This document shows positions 61,241 to 64,000 of a stretch of 64,000 bases of DNA, piece by piece. A program made the translations under genes and the position numbers. The number at the start of each line of letters is the position of its first letter. Position 1 is the first letter of the stretch. The notes below the pieces were generated by a model, which worked only from the letters and a program-made list of their open reading frames with translations, did no database searches and had not been told where the DNA came from. This DNA is from Actinopolymorpha sp. NPDC004070 (GTDB taxonomy: Bacteria; Actinomycetota; Actinomycetes; Propionibacteriales; Actinopolymorphaceae). Where the stretch lies: NCBI RefSeq assembly GCF_040610475.1, contig NZ_JBEXMJ010000004.1:310001-374000 (forward strand), written 5' to 3'.

Positions 61241-61275
61241 TGTCACGTTCGGGCCCACCGGTGTCACGTTCGGGC
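61241..61275. promoter_or_regulatory. Two 14-bp direct repeats, 21 bp apart
   Basis: TGTCACGTTCGGGC occurs at 61241-61254 and 61262-61275, exactly two helical turns apart. A small dyad TGACA-TC-TGTCA (61234-61245) overlaps the first copy. The site is upstream of the ABC-2/two-component operon, where the response regulator could bind. Confidence 0.55.
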
Positions 61276-61409
61276 GCTCGGAGTGGTCCTGAGGGGGTAG
61301 GCGCACGGTGATCGGCGCAGTCGACGGGCCATCGGGGCCGTCGGAGCGCCGCTCGCCGGTGGGACCTGTCGGTGGACACGCGTACCGTGGATCAGGTGCG
61401 GGAGGTGGA

Positions 61410-61739
61410 ATGAACCAGAAGTCGGATCAGGGCGTGTTCCGGATCTCGGGGGCCCCGCGCAGCCTGAAGGCTGATGTCCGTTCCCGGGAGGTGCGATATC
61501 TGATCTCCATGGGGGTGCGAACGCTCTGCTTCGTGGGCGCGTTCGTCACTCACGGCATCGCCCGATGGCTGCTCATCGTGGCCGCCGTCTTTCTGCCGTA
61601 CATCGCGGTTGTGATCGCCAACGCCGGTCGGGAGCGGACCAAGGCGCCGCCACCGGCCTACCTGGCTGATCACCGGCTGGAGCTTCCAGCACCTCCGGAG
61701 CACCCTGTCCCCCCGCAAAATAACGTGAGGACCGGCTAG
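61410..61739 (+). CDS. DUF3099 membrane protein
   Basis: Protein of 109 aa: ISGAPRSLKADVRSREVRYL is the DUF3099 signature, followed by two transmembrane helices (about 35-52 and 55-72) and a Pro-rich tail. Found in most actinobacteria near moaA and SURF1, as here. Function unknown. ATG at 61410 with GGAGG four bases upstream. Confidence 0.88.
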   Translation: MNQKSDQGVFRISGAPRSLKADVRSREVRYLISMGVRTLCFVGAFVTHGIARWLLIVAAVFLPYIAVVIANAGRERTKAPPPAYLADHRLELPAPPEHPVPPQNNVRTG

Positions 61740-61808
61740 ACCTACCTGGTGCCTTCGTGCCAGACTCGTTCTGCGCGCTCCGCTTCCCCCGTCGGAGTGC
61801 GACGTGAT

Positions 61809-61848
61809 GCGATGCCGGGCGGCTTCCCCCGTGGCTGCCCGGCATCGC
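61809..61848 (+). terminator. Terminator after the DUF3099 gene
   Basis: A perfect 12-bp stem, GCGATGCCGGGC (61809-61820) with GCCCGGCATCGC (61837-61848), closes a 16-nt loop and is followed by a T-rich TTCTTGTCTTC. The rest of the 280-bp gap up to 62020 holds no gene. Confidence 0.7.
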
Positions 61849-62020
61849 TTCTTGTCTTCTACGGACCGTTAATTATGACTCAGCGTGAGCCGATCCGCCT
61901 GATGTGGCCACTCTCGGCTACTCTTCGCAGCCGAGCGTCTGTGGGGCTGAGTCGGCCCTGCCGGTCCGGCTGCGCGGGCCCGGCGTGGCAGGCGCGGTGG
62001 TCGCGCGGTGAGGTGAGGTC

Positions 62021-62233
62021 GTGACCGAGAGCGTCGTCGAGGACGAGCCGATCTGTTCGGCCAAGGGGTGCTCCGCGCCCGCCGAGTGGGCGTTGCGCTG
62101 GAACAATCCGCGCATCCACACCGAGGAACGCCGCAAGACCTGGCTCGCGTGTGACGCGCACCGCGCCCAGTTGTCCGACTTCCTGTCCGCCCGCGGCTTC
62201 CTGCGCGAGGTGGAACCCTTCTCCCCCGGCTGA
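62021..62233 (+). CDS. Small Cys/Trp-rich conserved protein
   Basis: Protein of 70 aa: ICSAKGCSAPAEWALRWNNP, then ERRKTWLACDAHRAQL. Three Cys and a His could form a zinc site (C12, C17, C44, H47). It is conserved in actinobacteria near moaA, function unknown. GTG start at 62021 with GAGGT a few bases upstream. Confidence 0.8.
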   Translation: MTESVVEDEPICSAKGCSAPAEWALRWNNPRIHTEERRKTWLACDAHRAQLSDFLSARGFLREVEPFSPG

Positions 62234-62260
62234 CAACGGGGCTCCCGCCTGGTGTCAGCC
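62228..62260. terminator. Hairpin covering the stop codons of two convergent genes
   Basis: GGCTGACA (62228-62235) pairs perfectly with TGTCAGCC (62253-62260), with an inner CGGG-GCT-CCCG hairpin. The stops of the small Cys gene and of moaA are inside the stem, leaving only 21 bp between the genes. Confidence 0.6.
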
Positions 62261-63253
62261 GCCGATGGCGGACATGGGGCGGGCTGGTTGCAGGAAGCTG
62301 GGGTCGTCGATCCCGTGCCCGGGCAGCTTGCCGGCCATCGCGTCCTGCCAGCGCCTGGCGAGCTCGGCGTCGTCGGCGCCTGCCCGAAGAGCGGTCCGCA
62401 GGTCGGACTCCGACCGGGCGAACAGGCAGTTGCGGACCTGCCCGTCGGCGGTGAGCCGTACGCGGTCGCAGTCGCCGCAGAAGGGCCTGGTCACCGATGC
62501 GATCACCCCGACCCGCCCCGGCCCGCCGTCGACGAGGAACGACTCGGCGGGTGCGCTGCCCCGCCGGCTCGGGTCGTCGGACACCAGGCTGAACCGGGCC
62601 TCCAGCCGCTCGATGATCTCGTCGGCGGTGACCATGGTCTTCCGGTCCCAGCCGTGCTGGGCGTCCAGCGGCATCTGCTCGATGAACCGCAGCTCGTAAC
62701 CGCGCTCCAGGCACCAGGCCAGCAGGTCGGGCGCCTCGTGGTCGTTGGTGCCGCGCATCAGCACGGAGTTGACCTTCACCGGGGTCAGCCCGGCGTCGGC
62801 CGCGGCGGCCAGCCCGTCGACCACGTCGTTCCACCGGTCGCGACGAGTCAGCCGGGCGAAGGTGTCCGGGCGCAAAGTGTCGAGAGAGACGTTGATGCGG
62901 TCCAGCCCGGCCTCGCGCAGGGGTGCCGCGAGCCGGGTGAGCCCGATCCCGTTGCTGGTCAGCGAGATCTCAGGCCGGGGCGAGAGTCGCGCCGTACGGG
63001 AAACGATGTCGACCAGGCCGCGCCGGACCAGTGGCTCGCCCCCGGTGAAGCGGACCTCCCGAACGCCGAGCCGGCAGACGGCGACCTCGACCAGCCGGAC
63101 GACCTCGTCGTTGGTGAGCAGCTCCGGCCCGGGCAGCCAGGCGAGACCCTCGGCCGGCATGCAGTAGGTGCAGCGCAGGTTGCACCGGTCGGTCAGGGAG
63201 ACCCGCAGGTCGGTTGCCACCCGGCCGAAGGAGTCCAGTAGTTGCGGGACCAT
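62255..63253 (-). CDS. moaA: GTP 3',8-cyclase (molybdenum cofactor biosynthesis)
   Basis: Radical-SAM enzyme of 332 aa that converts GTP to 3',8-cyclo-GTP, the first step of molybdopterin synthesis. The SAM cluster cysteines are C24, C28 and C31 (CNLRCTYC); the second cluster is in FCGDCDR..C. GGEPLVR (SAM binding) and the terminal GG (needed for activity) are present. No other mo genes are in the window. Start ATG at 63253; a GC-rich minisatellite lies just upstream. Confidence 0.97.
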   Translation of the reverse strand: MVPQLLDSFGRVATDLRVSLTDRCNLRCTYCMPAEGLAWLPGPELLTNDEVVRLVEVAVCRLGVREVRFTGGEPLVRRGLVDIVSRTARLSPRPEISLTSNGIGLTRLAAPLREAGLDRINVSLDTLRPDTFARLTRRDRWNDVVDGLAAAADAGLTPVKVNSVLMRGTNDHEAPDLLAWCLERGYELRFIEQMPLDAQHGWDRKTMVTADEIIERLEARFSLVSDDPSRRGSAPAESFLVDGGPGRVGVIASVTRPFCGDCDRVRLTADGQVRNCLFARSESDLRTALRAGADDAELARRWQDAMAGKLPGHGIDDPSFLQPARPMSAIGG

Positions 63254-63311
63254 TCGCCCAGCCTAGGTCACACCACCGACAGTCGCCCCCGGCTCGCGGC
63301 CTCGCGCGCGC

Positions 63312-63400
63312 GACCGGACCCGAGCCGGATCCGAACCGGACCCGAGCCGGACCCGAGCCGGACCCGAGCCGGACCCCGAGCCGGACCCCGAGCGAGAGCC
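63312..63400. repeat. 11/12-bp minisatellite upstream of moaA
   Basis: About eight copies of GAGCCGGACCC. The first six keep an 11-bp period, then 12 bp. It is in the 245-bp gap between moaA and the SURF1 gene, so it is probably slippage in non-coding DNA; a regulatory role is open. Confidence 0.8.
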
Positions 63401-63484
63401 GAACGAGACCGCGAGGCGGTCTCCCCCTCGGACTCGAAGCCGGCCGCCGCCACCCCGATGGGAGGGCCGCCGGGCTGGTTCGGT

Positions 63485-63490
63485 TAGCGT
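63485..63490 (+). promoter_or_regulatory. -10 element of the SURF1 gene
   Basis: TAGCGT followed by eight bases and the GTG at 63499. Confidence 0.5.
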
Positions 63491-63498
63491 CGTTCATC

Positions 63499-64000
63499 GT
63501 GTACCGCTTCCTGTTGCGGCCACGCTGGCTCGCCATGATGGTCGCGGTCGTGATCGCGGCCACCGTGTGCGTCGAACTCGCCGGCTGGCAGCTGCACCGC
63601 CTGGAGGCGCGCCGCGCACACAACGCCCTGATCACCAGCAACTCCGGCGTGTCCGCCCGCCCCGTCGCCGACGTGCTCGTGCCCGGCCGGTCGGTCGGCT
63701 CGGCCAGGGAGTACGCCCAGGTTAAGGCGCGCGGCACCTACGACGCCGCGCACCAGATCCTGGTCCGGTACCGCCCGCTGCAGGGCGAGCCGGGTTTCAA
63801 CGTCCTCACCCCGCTGCGGCTGGACGGGTCGAGGTACGCCGTTCTGGTCAACCGGGGCTGGATTCCCAGCCTCCGCTCCACCAACGCGCCGAAGGCACCC
63901 GCCCCGCCCACCGGCGAGGTCACCGTGATCGCGCGGGTCCGGGCCAGCGAGGCCACCGACCAGCAGGTGCCGGTGAACGACGGACAGGTCCGGTTCATCC
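63499..64000 (+). CDS. SURF1 family cytochrome oxidase assembly protein (3' end outside window)
   Basis: The first 167 residues are visible. One N-terminal transmembrane helix (about 11-28) leads into GWQLHRLEARRAHN, the SURF1 signature, and then the periplasmic-side domain with VLVNRGWIP. SURF1 helps assemble cytochrome c oxidase (heme a insertion). The frame is open to the last base, so the gene runs on to the right. GTG start at 63499 with an 8-bp gap to a TAGCGT -10. Divergent from moaA. Confidence 0.9.
   Translation, partial: MYRFLLRPRWLAMMVAVVIAATVCVELAGWQLHRLEARRAHNALITSNSGVSARPVADVLVPGRSVGSAREYAQVKARGTYDAAHQILVRYRPLQGEPGFNVLTPLRLDGSRYAVLVNRGWIPSLRSTNAPKAPAPPTGEVTVIARVRASEATDQQVPVNDGQVRFI

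Noticed and set aside
1..64000. tRNA, rRNA, IS elements, attachment sites, origin
   Set aside because: None found on reading; no transposase, integrase or tRNA-like cloverleaf was seen, though short RNAs could be missed without a covariance search.

Overview
The window is very GC-rich chromosomal DNA of an actinomycete (Actinomycetota). The evidence is dense coding with strong third-position GC, many GTG starts, frequent leaderless promoters (TANNNT followed 6-8 nt later by the start codon), an F420-dependent glucose-6-phosphate dehydrogenase, adjacent fabG and inhA-type fabI, a glnA/glnA2/glnE set, a GlnR-type box and a LexA (SOS) box of the actinobacterial type. A Propionibacteriales-like soil actinomycete fits, but the genus cannot be fixed from sequence alone. 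No tRNA, rRNA, CRISPR array, insertion sequence or prophage was seen. Most of the window is core genome, with small accessory patches at about 12.5-18.7 kb and 34.5-36 kb.

Layout. 0-13 kb: lipoate and 2-oxoacid dehydrogenase genes (lpd end, sucB, lipB, lipA, DUF4191) interrupted by two paralogous membrane kinase-like genes, then an RDD protein and glnA with its GlnR box. 12.5-18.7 kb: accessory patch with an aminoglycoside-phosphotransferase-like gene, an AraC-DinB fusion, GNAT, DUF402, a broken GNAT, an orphan ATPase, YceI and a debris-rich gap. 18.7-23 kb: two overlapping ABC exporter half-genes and a GNAT. 23.1-24.5 kb: class I DAHP synthase preceded by a short aromatic-residue leader ORF and a U-tract terminator. 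24.6-33.5 kb: DUF2786 protein, glnE-glnA2, nadE, EamA exporter, zinc ribbon. 33.4-35.5 kb: HEAT and MerR-HEAT genes behind a MerR-type promoter. 36-44 kb: fgd, a Lys-rich histone-like protein, map, a GT-C glycosyltransferase, an SOS-box small gene, a PH-domain protein, hisG and hisE. 44-49 kb: GAF sensor kinase/LuxR regulator, SDR plus a QueA-like protein, SGNH hydrolase. 49-57.4 kb: fabI/fabG, an FMN 2-hydroxyacid oxidase, a second ABC half-gene pair under an 11-bp-phased repeat operator, and a CocE-type hydrolase. 57.4-64 kb: a DesK-like two-component pair with an ABC-2 transporter, DUF3099, a small Cys protein, moaA and the start of SURF1.

How the parts work together. LipB and LipA make the lipoyl groups carried by the two lipoyl domains of SucB, and the lpd product reoxidises them. 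GlnA keeps the adenylylation tyrosine and GlnE in the same window is the enzyme expected to modify it, while glnA2, co-transcribed with glnE, lacks that tyrosine. The most notable non-coding signals are the aroG leader/terminator, the LexA box placed exactly between -35 and -10 of a 50-residue gene, the five-copy 11-bp-phased repeat over an ABC promoter, and the dyad in the 19-bp spacer of the HEAT/MerR-HEAT promoter.
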